This document shows positions 26,792 to 34,677 of a stretch of DNA of 64,000 nucleotides, one piece after another. The DNA is from Streptomyces yangpuensis (GTDB lineage: Bacteria; Actinomycetota; Actinomycetes; Streptomycetales; Streptomycetaceae). Under the pieces are notes generated by a model. The model had not been told where the DNA came from, made no database searches, and saw nothing but the letters and a program-made list of their open reading frames with translations. The first letter of the stretch is position 1. Every line of letters starts with the position of its first letter. Location of the stretch: positions 38,557 through 102,556 of the forward strand of contig NZ_LBMK01000009.1 in assembly GCF_001005295.1 (NCBI RefSeq), given 5' to 3'. The translations under genes were made by a program, and so were the position numbers.

Positions 26792-27691
26792 GTGATCACA
26801 CATGTCACCGCCGCCGTAGCGGACTTCGAGCACCACCGGCCCCGGATGTTCGGCATCGCCTACCGCATGCTCGGCTCCGCCGCGGAGGCCGAGGACATCG
26901 TGCAGGACGCCTACCTGCGCTGGGACGGCGCGGACCGTTCCGCCATCGAGAACCCGGGGGCCTGGCTGGCCAAGGTCACCACCAACCTCTGCCTCAACAC
27001 CCTCACCTCGGCGCGCGCCAGGCGCGAGAGTTACGTCGGCCCCTGGCTCCCCGAACCCGTCCTCACCGGGGACGGCGCCCTCGGCCCGCTGGAGACCGCG
27101 GAGCAGCGGGACAGCGTCTCCGTGGCCCTGCTCCTGCTGCTGGAACAGCTCACCCCCGTCGAGCGCGCCGTGTACGTGCTGCGCGAGGCCTTCGCCTACA
27201 GCCACCGGGAGATCTCCGGCCTCCTGGACCTCACCGAGGCCAACTGCCGCCAGATCTACCGGCGTGCGGCGGGCCGGGTGGAGGCCGGCCGTGCGGACAC
27301 GCAGGCGAAGCGGTTCTCCGCCGACCCCGAACGGTGGCAGGGCCTCGTGGAGAGCTTCCTGACGGCGGCGCGCAGCGGGGACCTGACCCAACTGGAGGGG
27401 GTGCTGGCGGCCGACGTGCGGTACGTGTCGGACGGTGGCGGCGTGGTCAGCGCGGCGCGCCGGCCGATCCTGGGGCGCGACGCCGTCGCCCGGTTCGCGC
27501 TGGGCGCCATGGCGAAGTACGTGGCCGGTGTGCCGGTCAGCGTCGCGGAGGTCAACGGGACGCCCGCGCTGCTCTTCGGCGAGGTGGCGGTCCTGCTGGT
27601 CGAATTCGAGAATGGGCTGGTCAGCGGCATCAGCACGGTGGTCAACCCGGAGAAGCTGGAATTCCTCCGGCGGCAGCTGTCACATTCCTGA
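26792..27691 (+). CDS. sigJ: ECF41-type RNA polymerase sigma factor
   Basis: A 299-residue extracytoplasmic-function sigma factor. Region 2 lies at residues 10-80 (FGIAYRMLGSAAEAEDIVQDA, quoted in part), region 4 at 110-165 (LTPVERAVYVLREAF, SHREISGLLDLTEANCRQ). The C-terminal 120 residues are a SnoaL-like domain, which in the ECF41 group modulates activity in cis in place of an anti-sigma factor. The group signatures WLPEP (between regions 2 and 4) and DGGG (in the extension) are both present. Start GTG 26792 has little leader and may be leaderless. The next gene is an SDR/epimerase, the usual ECF41 partner type. Confidence 0.92.
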   Translation: MITHVTAAVADFEHHRPRMFGIAYRMLGSAAEAEDIVQDAYLRWDGADRSAIENPGAWLAKVTTNLCLNTLTSARARRESYVGPWLPEPVLTGDGALGPLETAEQRDSVSVALLLLLEQLTPVERAVYVLREAFAYSHREISGLLDLTEANCRQIYRRAAGRVEAGRADTQAKRFSADPERWQGLVESFLTAARSGDLTQLEGVLAADVRYVSDGGGVVSAARRPILGRDAVARFALGAMAKYVAGVPVSVAEVNGTPALLFGEVAVLLVEFENGLVSGISTVVNPEKLEFLRRQLSHS

Positions 27692-27705
27692 CGGCTGTCC
27701 GGTCC
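27679..27705 (+). promoter_or_regulatory. candidate ECF41-dependent promoter
   Basis: TGTCACA at 27679-27685, within the last codons of sigJ, is identical to the -35 element reported for ECF41 sigma factors (consensus TGTCACA, 16 bp, CGTC). Fifteen to sixteen bases downstream is GGTCC (27701-27705), an imperfect -10. It lies 45-70 bp before the SDR gene, the expected position for the sigma factor's own target. Confidence 0.6.
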
Positions 27706-27750
27706 CAGCTGGGAACACCCCTCTCACCGCACCAGGGAAGGACCGGCACC

Positions 27751-28605
27751 ATGGGCACCTCGGGCACTACGGGCAATACGGGTACTACGGGCGCTACGGG
27801 CGCTACGGGCGCTACGGGCGCTACGGGCACTGTCGTCGTCACAGGAGGCACCGGAACGCTCGGCTCGCTCGTCACCGAACGGCTGCGGGCGGCCGGGCAC
27901 GAGGTCCGCGTGCTGAGCCGGCACGCCCCGGACCATCCCGTCGACCTCCGGAACGGCACAGGCCTGGACGCGGCGCTGGCGGGCGCAGAGGTGATCGTGC
28001 ACTGCGCGAGCAACACGCGCGGGGCGGGCAAGGGCGACGACGTGGCCGCCGGGCACCTCATCGAGGCTGCCCGGCGGACCGGCACTGTCAGGAACATCGT
28101 CTACATCTCGATCGTCGGGGTGGACGTGGTCCCGCTCGGCTACTACCGGCGCAAGCTCCGGGTGGAGCGGCTGCTGGAGGCGTCCGGGCTGGGCGTGACG
28201 ATCCTGCGTACGACGCAGTTCCACGACCTCGTGGCGATGCTGACGGACGCCATGGCGAAACTGCCGGTCGTGCCGGTCCCGAAGGGTGTACCGGTGCAGC
28301 CGATCGCGGTCGGCGAGGTCGCGGACCGCATGGCGGAGCTGGCGGTCCCGACCCCGTCGGGCCGGGTCCCGGACATGGGTGGCCCGCAGATCCGCAGCCT
28401 GCCGGACCTGGCCCGCGTCCACCTGCGGGCGACGGGCCGCAACCGCCGCGTCCTCCCCCTCCCCCTGCCGGGCAAGGCCTACGCGGCCTTCCGCCGCGGC
28501 GGCCACCTCACCCCGTCCCACGCAGTCGGCCACGAAACGTTCGAGCAGTTCGCGGCGGGGCGGGGGATCGGCCCTCGCCCCGGATCCCCGGCTGCCGCGC
28601 GGTAG
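27751..28605 (+). CDS. SDR/NAD(P)-binding epimerase-like protein, ECF41 partner
   Basis: A 284-residue atypical short-chain dehydrogenase. Residues 1-27 are a (Thr-Gly-X) repeat encoded by tandem 9-bp units. A Rossmann fold follows with VVVTGGTGTLGSLV and VHCASNTRG. YISIVGVDVVPLGYYRRK carries the Tyr-x-x-x-Lys-like region. It resembles NmrA/UbiA-type NAD(P)H-binding proteins. Genes of the carboxymuconolactone decarboxylase, oxidoreductase or epimerase type are the usual single target of ECF41 factors. The substrate is unknown. ATG 27751; GGGAAGGA upstream. Confidence 0.85.
   Translation: MGTSGTTGNTGTTGATGATGATGATGTVVVTGGTGTLGSLVTERLRAAGHEVRVLSRHAPDHPVDLRNGTGLDAALAGAEVIVHCASNTRGAGKGDDVAAGHLIEAARRTGTVRNIVYISIVGVDVVPLGYYRRKLRVERLLEASGLGVTILRTTQFHDLVAMLTDAMAKLPVVPVPKGVPVQPIAVGEVADRMAELAVPTPSGRVPDMGGPQIRSLPDLARVHLRATGRNRRVLPLPLPGKAYAAFRRGGHLTPSHAVGHETFEQFAAGRGIGPRPGSPAAAR
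27760..27831 (+). repeat. 9-bp tandem repeat in the 5' coding region
   Basis: Eight 9-base units: four perfect ACGGGCGCT copies at 27787-27822 flanked by variants (TCGGGCACT, ACGGGCAAT, ACGGGTACT, ACGGGCACT). They encode Thr/Ser-Gly-X triplets before the Rossmann fold. The unit is in frame, so copy number change would alter length without a frameshift. Confidence 0.9.
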
Positions 28606-28824
28606 GCGGAGCCACCACAGAGAGCGGTGTGTCGGGTCGGCCTGCACGTCATCGAACAGGGCATCGAGAAGCCACGGGCGACAACTTGGCCGTTGATCGG
28701 CCTACTGGGCCTCACCGCCTCTATCTGCTGGTTCGCCAGCTGGCCAGGCTTCGGCGCTGCCGGTCGTCGTGGTCCACGTACTGGATCTTGAGGCGACGAG
28801 TGACCCATGGCAGGCTCATGCCGC

Positions 28825-29409
28825 ATGATCGATGAATTCGCGAAGGACAACCTGCACGGGAGACTGCGGCGGGACCGCAAGGCGCTGCTCTGGAAGCTCG
28901 ACGGCCTGTCCGAGTACGACGCACGCCGGCCTTTGACCGTGACCGGGACCAACCTCCTCGGCCTGGTCAAACACGTGGCCAGCGTCGAGGCCAGGTACTT
29001 CGGCGAGGTCTTCGAGCGCCCTTCTCCGGAACCGCTACCCCGGTGGCAGGACTCCGACGGCAGCGATCTGTGGGCGACCGAGGACGAGACCCGCGATCAG
29101 ATCATCGGGTTCTACCGGCGCACGTGGGAACATTCGGACGCGACGATCAACGAGCTTGCCCTCGATGCCCCTGGCCACGTGCCGTGGTGGTCGGAGCCTT
29201 GTCCGAACACGAACCTGTTCGCCATCCTGGTCCATGTCCTGGGCGAGACCAATCGGCATGCCGGGCATGCCGACGTCCTGCGCGAAGGGGTGGACGGCCG
29301 GACCGGGATGCGCCCCGAACACGAGATGCAGATCGATGAGGACGCCCGCACCGCCTACTTCGCGAAGATCGAGCAGGCTGCACGATCGGCCGCACCAGCC
29401 ACGGCTTGA
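28825..29409 (+). CDS. DinB family protein (DUF664)
   Basis: A 194-residue four-helix-bundle protein of the DinB/DUF664 family. It shows the family start (MIDEFAKDNLHGRLRRDR), LVKHVASVEARYFGEVF with the first metal-ligand His, and VLGETNRHAGHADVLRE carrying the later His ligands. Members are metal-binding and include mycothiol- or bacillithiol-dependent enzymes; this one's activity is unknown. ATG 28825 is chosen from family N-termini; ATG 28807 is in frame and equally possible on ribosome binding site grounds. The 219 bp upstream hold no recognisable gene. Confidence 0.85.
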   Translation: MIDEFAKDNLHGRLRRDRKALLWKLDGLSEYDARRPLTVTGTNLLGLVKHVASVEARYFGEVFERPSPEPLPRWQDSDGSDLWATEDETRDQIIGFYRRTWEHSDATINELALDAPGHVPWWSEPCPNTNLFAILVHVLGETNRHAGHADVLREGVDGRTGMRPEHEMQIDEDARTAYFAKIEQAARSAAPATA

Positions 29410-29519
29410 GAAGGCTGTCCCGTGACGTGACGTGATGTTTGAGCGGCACGATTCCGGTCGTGAGTGCTGATCTGTCGAAGCGGCTGGGCGATGCTGGACG
29501 AACTCGGGGCTCGGACAGC
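29410..29519 (+). mobile_element. relic of an IS5-type insertion sequence
   Basis: About 110 bp right after the DinB stop codon. It begins with a terminal-repeat-like AAGGCTGTCCCGTGACG. From 29460 it encodes VSADLSKRL, the N-terminus of Streptomyces IS5-family transposases. In another frame from 29489 it encodes AMLDELGA, a motif that lies about 80 residues further on in intact copies. The middle of the element is therefore deleted and the rest after it is missing. Its right side abuts the truncated serine hydrolase. Identification is from memory of such transposases. Confidence 0.65.
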
Positions 29520-30521
29520 GGCCTGCTCACGAGCCCCAGTCCGTAGCCGGCGCCGCGGCCGAAGTACGCGGCGGGGACGGTGGTGCGCATCTCGGCGAGC
29601 TGGGCCGCCGGGAGGAGGCGGCCCTTCAGGAGTTCGGAGAAGAAGCGGTTGAGGTCGGAGTTGGTGGAGATCAGCTGGCCCGCCGCCCAGCTCCAGGAGG
29701 GGTCCGTCTCCGTGATGTCGCGCAGCGGCTCCCCTGCCGCTTCCCGTTGGTAGCCGTGGGGGTGCGGCTCACGGATGGTCGCGTCGCCGGGGGCGGGGAA
29801 GTAGGTGTGGCGCAGCCCGAGGGGTCCGATGATGCGCCGGTCCATCTCCTCGGCGACGGCGTGGCCGGTGACCTTCTCGACGATCAGGCCGGCGAGCACG
29901 TAGTTCGTGTTGCTGTACTCCCATCTCGTCCCGGGGGCGAAGTCGGCCTCGTGCCGGAGAGCGATGTCGAGGAGGTCGCGGGGCCGGTACGGCCGGGGTT
30001 CGAGGGCGTACTTCGTGTAGTTGGGAAGTCCGCTGGTGTGTTGCAGCAGCTGACGGACTGTGATGTGCCGCCCATCGATGTCCTGTCCCCGGACGAGGCC
30101 GGGCAGATAGGTGTCCACGGGAGTTTCCAGGCCGACCTTTCCCTCACCGGCCAGCTGGAGCACGACCACCGCGGTGAAGGTCTTGGTGTTGCTGCCGATC
30201 CGTACCTGCCCGTCCCGGGGCACTTTCGATCCGGTGGCCAGGTCTCCCACTCCCGCGACGTAGGTACGGGTGCGGCCGTCGCGTCCCCTGACACTCGCCA
30301 TCGCGGCGGGCAGGCTGGCCGTAGGAGCGCACCAGCGCGTTCACACCCTGCCGGACGGCGTCCGGACCGGCCGTCGCCGCTGAGTCCGGGACCGGGGCGC
30401 CCGTTCCCATGATGGTCATGGCGATGACACCGACGACTGCGGCGGCCGCGCCCGAACGCCACCCGTGGCGTACCCGCTGCTGTACGTGCTCCTGCGGGTG
30501 CTTTCGTGGCTGTTCCCGCAT
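29520..30521 (-). pseudogene. serine hydrolase / D-Ala-D-Ala carboxypeptidase, broken
   Basis: Remnant of a secreted beta-lactamase-fold hydrolase. From ATG 30521 a signal-like N-terminus is read (AAAAVVGVIAMTIMGTG) as far as GVNALVRSYG. The frame then shifts by one near 30303-30320, and the body continues from MASVRGRDG in another frame. The catalytic SNTK (SxxK) and YSNTNY (YxN) motifs are intact. After GLGLVSRPLS the coding sequence runs into the IS5 relic at about 29520, so the last 60-80 residues, including the third motif (HxG/KTG), are gone. The frame then reads through foreign sequence. Both lesions indicate a dead gene. Confidence 0.8.
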
Positions 30522-30635
30522 CAGTCGCCCCCGTGCGATCGTCGGCAGTTCGGCGACCGGTGAGTCCGCCGGGAGCAACCCTTCCGGGCACGGCCGCCCC
30601 GCACCATCCCGTCAGCGCCCGTCTCCGGGGTGGGG

Positions 30636-31778
30636 TTACCCCCCGAACAGCACCCGCTGGGCCGCTTCGCGGGCTGCCAGGCGGGCGCCCGCGAGGACCG
30701 CCGGGTCGCCCAGGGTCGTGGCGCGGATCTCCGTCGGGACCGGGGTCAGCTCCGCCAGGCGGTGGGAGACCCGGGCGGCCAGGGCGGGGCCGCCCGCGCG
30801 GCCGAGTTCTCCGGCGAGGACCACGCAGCCCGGGTCGAGGAGGGCCGCGGCGGCCGCCGCGCCCAGGGCGAGGCGTTCGGCGAGGGCTTCGAGGAAGGGT
30901 GCGCCGGCGGCCCCCGCGACGGCCTGCTCCGCGGGGCCTGCGAAGCCGTGCTCGCGGGCCAGTGCGGTCACCGCGTCCCGGCCGGCCAGGGCGTGGAAGC
31001 CACCCGCACAGTCGGCGGCCGAGGGCAGCCCGCCGGTGCCCGGTACGGGGAGGAAGCCGATCTCGCCCGCCCCGCCTGAGGCGCCCCGGCGTAGCCGGCC
31101 GTCCAGGACCACGGCCGCGCCGACCCCGGCGCCGAGCCACAGCAGGACGAAGGAGTCCAGGTCGCGGGCCACGCCCAGGCGCTGCTCGGCGAGGGCGGCG
31201 AGGTTGGTCTCGTTCTCGACGGCCACGTCGGCGGGCAGGGTCCGCTGCAGGGCGGTCACCAGGTCCCGGTGCCAGGCCGGGAGGCCGATGGTGTCGCGCA
31301 GTTCGCCGGTGGTGGGGGTGACCAGGCCCGGGGCGCCGACGACGACGGTGTGGAGCTGGTCGGCGCCGGCCTCGCGGGCGGTGCGCAGCAGGGCGGCGAC
31401 CGCGTCCTCGGGTGCGCCGACGGGCAGGGCGGCCTCGGCGAGGGGGTGGCCGAGCAGGTCGGTGACGACGGCGGTGACCCGGTCGGTGCGGACGTCGAGG
31501 GCGGCCAGGTGGGCACGGCCGGCGACGATCCCGTAGAGCTTGGCGTTGGGGCCGCGGCGTTGTGCGCCGGATTCGCCGACGACCTCGATCAGGCCCGCGT
31601 CGGTGAGCCGGTCGACGAGGTCGGCGACGGACGGGCGGGAGAGGCCGGTCAGGGTCTTGAGCTGGGTCGCCGTCAGCGGCCCGGAGTCCTGGAGGAGTCG
31701 CAGGGCGAGGCGGTCGTTGATGGCCCGGGCCGTGCTGGGTGAGGCCGGGGACGGTACCGGGGCGTGGGCTGGAGTCAC
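30636..31778 (-). CDS. ROK family transcriptional regulator
   Basis: A 380-residue ROK repressor. Residues 15-75 are a MarR-like winged helix (LTATQLKTLTGLSRPSVADL quoted at its core). Residues about 85-375 are an ASKHA sugar-kinase-like domain with VVVGAPGLV, ENETNLAALAEQ and WLGAGVGAAVVLDG. The usual ROK zinc motif CxCGxxGC is not recognisable; the region reads PSAADCAGGFHALAGRDAV. So it may lack zinc and sugar-kinase activity. Start GTG 31778 is preferred (AGGATGG upstream); ATG 31787 is possible. Divergent from an MFS gene across a palindromic operator. Confidence 0.9.
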   Translation of the reverse strand: MTPAHAPVPSPASPSTARAINDRLALRLLQDSGPLTATQLKTLTGLSRPSVADLVDRLTDAGLIEVVGESGAQRRGPNAKLYGIVAGRAHLAALDVRTDRVTAVVTDLLGHPLAEAALPVGAPEDAVAALLRTAREAGADQLHTVVVGAPGLVTPTTGELRDTIGLPAWHRDLVTALQRTLPADVAVENETNLAALAEQRLGVARDLDSFVLLWLGAGVGAAVVLDGRLRRGASGGAGEIGFLPVPGTGGLPSAADCAGGFHALAGRDAVTALAREHGFAGPAEQAVAGAAGAPFLEALAERLALGAAAAAALLDPGCVVLAGELGRAGGPALAARVSHRLAELTPVPTEIRATTLGDPAVLAGARLAAREAAQRVLFGG

Positions 31779-31809
31779 GGCGCCCATCCTAGGGAGTCGG
31801 GGCCATTAT

Positions 31810-31832
31810 CTATCAGGCAGGTTCCCTGATAG
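31810..31832. promoter_or_regulatory. palindromic operator between ROK regulator and MFS gene
   Basis: Perfect 8-bp inverted repeat CTATCAGG / CCTGATAG with a 7-base spacer, flanked by A/T-rich steps. It ends 10 bases before the MFS ATG and starts 32 bases before the ROK GTG. AT-rich sequence on either side (GATAAT on the minus strand, GATAGTTTAT on the plus strand) could be -10 elements, so a bound ROK protein would block both promoters. Confidence 0.75.
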
Positions 31833-31842
31833 TTTATGCCTC

Positions 31843-33084
31843 ATGACCGGGGACACCGACCTCAGCCCGGCGCGCCTGCGCCATGCCCGTATCGCCATCG
31901 CCGCCGTCTTCTGCGCCCACGGCGCCGTCACCGGCTCCTTCGCCACCCGCATCCCGTGGATCCAGGACCATGCCCAGCTCGGCGCGGGCACCCTGGGGCT
32001 CGCGCTCGCCTTCCCCGCCCTGGGCGCGGCGCTCGCGATGCCGCTGGCCGGGCGGATCAACCACCGGTTCGGGGCGCGTACCGCGCTGCGCGGGCTGCTG
32101 GTGCTGTGGACCCTCTCGCTGATCCTGCCGAGCCTCGCCCCGAACCTGCCGGTGCTGTGCCTCGCCCTCTTCGTGTACGGGGCCACCGCGGGCATGTCGG
32201 ACGTGGCGATGAACGCGCTGGGTGTGGAGACCGAGAACCGGCTGGGCCGCTCGATCATGTCCTCCCTGCACGGCATGTGGAGCGTGGGCGCGCTCCTGGG
32301 GTCGGCCGCCGGTACGGTCGCCGCGCACGCCGGGACCGACGCCCGGCTGCACCACCTGGTCGCCGCGCTCGTGCTGACCGCGGCCGGGCTGATCGCCGTA
32401 CAGGGCGTACTGGACCTGCGGAGCGCGGAGGGCGCCGAGGCGCCGCCGCACTTCGCGCTGCCGCCGAAGTCCGCGCTGCTCATCGGCGCGATCGGCTTCT
32501 GCGCGGTGTTCGCCGAGGGCGCGAGCCTGGACTGGTCGGCGGTCTACCTGCGGGACGTCCTGCACACGGACGCGGGCCTCGCGGCCGCCTCCACCACCGC
32601 CTTCGCGCTGACGATGGCCGTGGCCCGGCTGGTCGGCGACCGGGTGGTGGACCGCTTCGGTGCGGTACGCACGGTCCGGGCGGGCGGTGCGCTGGCCACC
32701 CTCGGCGGGCTGCTCGTCGTCGGCGTCCGCACTCCGGCGGGCGCGCTGACCGGGTTCGCCCTGATCGGGCTCGGTATCGCGGTGGTGGTCCCGCTGGCCT
32801 TCGCCGCGGCGGGGCGCAGCGGGCCGGCACCGGCGCAGGCGATCGCCGGTGTCGCGACGATCACGTACACGTCGGGGCTCATCGCGCCGTCGGCGATCGG
32901 GGCGGTGGCCGACGCGACCTCGCTGGTGGTGTCGTTCGGGCTGGTGACGGTGCTGGCGTTCGCGCTGGTGGTGGGTGCCTCGGTGCTGCGCCCGAAGCCG
33001 TCGGCGGGGCGGTCCGGGGGCGGGTTCGCCGGGAAGGCCGGCCCGGCGGCCGATCTCGACGAACCTGCTGATATACGGCCGTAA
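31843..33084 (+). CDS. MFS transporter
   Basis: A 413-residue major facilitator with about 12 membrane helices in two halves. Helices 1-2 read AAVFCAHGAVTGSFATR to LALAFPALGAALAMPLAGR, with the loop GRINHRFGART. Second-half starts near residue 205 (SALLIGAIGFCAVFAEGASLDW). It resembles the YbjJ/fucose-permease-like bacterial group, so a sugar or nucleoside substrate is plausible. The divergent ROK regulator supports carbohydrate control. ATG 31843 lies just after the operator; the leader is about 10 bases or absent. Confidence 0.9.
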   Translation: MTGDTDLSPARLRHARIAIAAVFCAHGAVTGSFATRIPWIQDHAQLGAGTLGLALAFPALGAALAMPLAGRINHRFGARTALRGLLVLWTLSLILPSLAPNLPVLCLALFVYGATAGMSDVAMNALGVETENRLGRSIMSSLHGMWSVGALLGSAAGTVAAHAGTDARLHHLVAALVLTAAGLIAVQGVLDLRSAEGAEAPPHFALPPKSALLIGAIGFCAVFAEGASLDWSAVYLRDVLHTDAGLAAASTTAFALTMAVARLVGDRVVDRFGAVRTVRAGGALATLGGLLVVGVRTPAGALTGFALIGLGIAVVVPLAFAAAGRSGPAPAQAIAGVATITYTSGLIAPSAIGAVADATSLVVSFGLVTVLAFALVVGASVLRPKPSAGRSGGGFAGKAGPAADLDEPADIRP

Positions 33085-33095
33085 TATGTCGACTG

Positions 33096-33126
33096 GCCGC
33101 AGCGGCACGCACCCGTGCGCTGCGGC
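33096..33126 (+). terminator. hairpin between MFS gene and permease
   Basis: GCCGCAGCGGCACG and CGTGCGCTGCGGC pair around a 4-base loop with one bulged base. It starts 11 bp after the MFS stop codon; no T-run follows. Confidence 0.5.
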
Positions 33127-33204
33127 TTCGATGTGCGCGCGGCCGCTGCCGCGCTCGTCCGCATGACCGGGAAGACCCGGAAGACCGGGAAAGAGGAGTG
33201 GCAC

Positions 33205-34602
33205 ATGGGCCTCGGCGTGGGGTGGACCCTGCACGGAGACGGGCGGACCCCGGCCCCCGGCGCGGTGGTGCGGCCTGAGGAGCGGCTGTCGTGGCCGCGG
33301 ACCGCCGGGCTGGGCGCCCAGCACGTCGTGGCGATGTTCGGCGCGAGTTTCGTCGCACCGGTCCTGATGGGCCTGGATCCGAACCTGGCCATCATGATGT
33401 CCGGCATCGCGACGGTGATCTTCCTGCTGGCGACGCGCGGCCGGGTGCCGTCGTACCTGGGCTGTTCGCTGTCCTTCGTCGGTGTCGCGGCGGCGATCCG
33501 GGCCGGGGGCGGGGACAGCGCGGTCGTCACGGGCGCCGTGTTCGTCGTCGGCGTGGCGCTGTTCCTGGCCGGTCTCGCGGTGCAGCGGTTCGGCGCGCGC
33601 GTCATCCACACGGCGATGCCGCCGATCGTCACGGGCGCGGTGGTGATGCTGATCGGCTTCAACCTGGCGCCGGTGACGGCGTCGACGTACTGGCCGCAGG
33701 ACCAGTGGACGGCGCTGCTGACCATGCTGTTCACCGGATTCGCCGTGGTGTGCCTGCGCGGTTTCTGGTCGCGCATCGCGATCTTCCTGGGGCTGGTCTT
33801 CGGGTACGCGATCTCCTGGCTGTTCGACCTGCTCTTCGGCAAGATCCACTCGACGGTGGGCGGGGAGGCGGCCGTGGACCACTGGCGTCTGGACCTCTCC
33901 GCGGTGGCGAAGGCCGACTGGATCGGGCTGCCGTCCTTCCACGGGCCGTCCTTCGAGTGGTCGGCGATCCTGATCGCCCTGCCCGTGGTGATCGCGCTGA
34001 TCGCTGAGAACGCGGGGCACATCAAGGCCGTGGGCGAGATGACCGGTGATCCCCTCGACGACAAGCTGGGCACGGCGATCGCGGCGGACGGCGCCGCGTC
34101 GATGCTGTCCACGGCGGTCGGCGGCCCGCCGAACACCACGTACTCCGAGAACATCGGCGTCATGGCGGCCACCCGGGTCTACTCCACGGCGGCCTACTGG
34201 GCTGCCGCGGGCTTCGCGCTGCTCTTCGGCCTGTGCCCCAAGTTCGGCGCGGTCGTCGCCGCGATCCCGGGCGGGGTGCTCGGCGGGATCACGGTCATCC
34301 TGTACGGGATGATCGGCCTGCTCGGCGCCCAGATCTGGGTCAACGGCCGGGTGGACCTGCGCAATCCGCTGAACCTGGTGCCGGCCGCGGCGGGCATCAT
34401 CATCGGCGTCGGCGGTGTGAAGCTGCAGATCACCGACAGCTTCGAGCTGGGCGGCATCGCGCTGGGCACGATCGTGGTGATCGGCGGCTATCACGCGCTG
34501 CGGTATTTCGCCCCCGCGCACCTGAAGCCCCAGGAGCCGCTGCTCGACGCGGGCACGTCCGCATACGACGACGGCGGGGAGGCGGAGGACAAGCCCCGTT
34601 GA
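33205..34602 (+). CDS. uracil/xanthine permease (NCS2 family)
   Basis: A 465-residue nucleobase:cation symporter with about 14 membrane segments. Family marks: QHVVAMFGASFVAPVLMG in helix 1, the substrate-binding IALIAENAGHIKAVGEMTG, and GGPPNTTYSENIGVMAATRV in helix 10. The NTTYSEN form is typical of UraA-like uracil transporters. The acidic C-terminal tail is cytoplasmic. ATG 33205 is chosen because AAGAGGAG lies 9 bases upstream; in-frame starts further upstream would add a non-family basic segment. Confidence 0.93.
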   Translation: MGLGVGWTLHGDGRTPAPGAVVRPEERLSWPRTAGLGAQHVVAMFGASFVAPVLMGLDPNLAIMMSGIATVIFLLATRGRVPSYLGCSLSFVGVAAAIRAGGGDSAVVTGAVFVVGVALFLAGLAVQRFGARVIHTAMPPIVTGAVVMLIGFNLAPVTASTYWPQDQWTALLTMLFTGFAVVCLRGFWSRIAIFLGLVFGYAISWLFDLLFGKIHSTVGGEAAVDHWRLDLSAVAKADWIGLPSFHGPSFEWSAILIALPVVIALIAENAGHIKAVGEMTGDPLDDKLGTAIAADGAASMLSTAVGGPPNTTYSENIGVMAATRVYSTAAYWAAAGFALLFGLCPKFGAVVAAIPGGVLGGITVILYGMIGLLGAQIWVNGRVDLRNPLNLVPAAAGIIIGVGGVKLQITDSFELGGIALGTIVVIGGYHALRYFAPAHLKPQEPLLDAGTSAYDDGGEAEDKPR

Positions 34603-34677
34603 CGGGGTTTCGCCCGAACCGGGGAAGCGTACGGCCAAGTTCCCCGGATCCGTGGCGGCGCCTGCGACCCTGCCCCC

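Noticed and set aside
24272..27391. 1039-codon open frame on the - strand
   Set aside because: Opposite the chitinase and sigJ, whose motifs are unmistakable; the frame has Val/Gly/Ala shadow composition.
28606..28824. Possible gene fragment before the DinB gene
   Set aside because: Open frames exist on both strands but none has a start, domain or recognisable similarity; base composition is slightly less GC rich, possibly debris from the adjacent rearranged zone.
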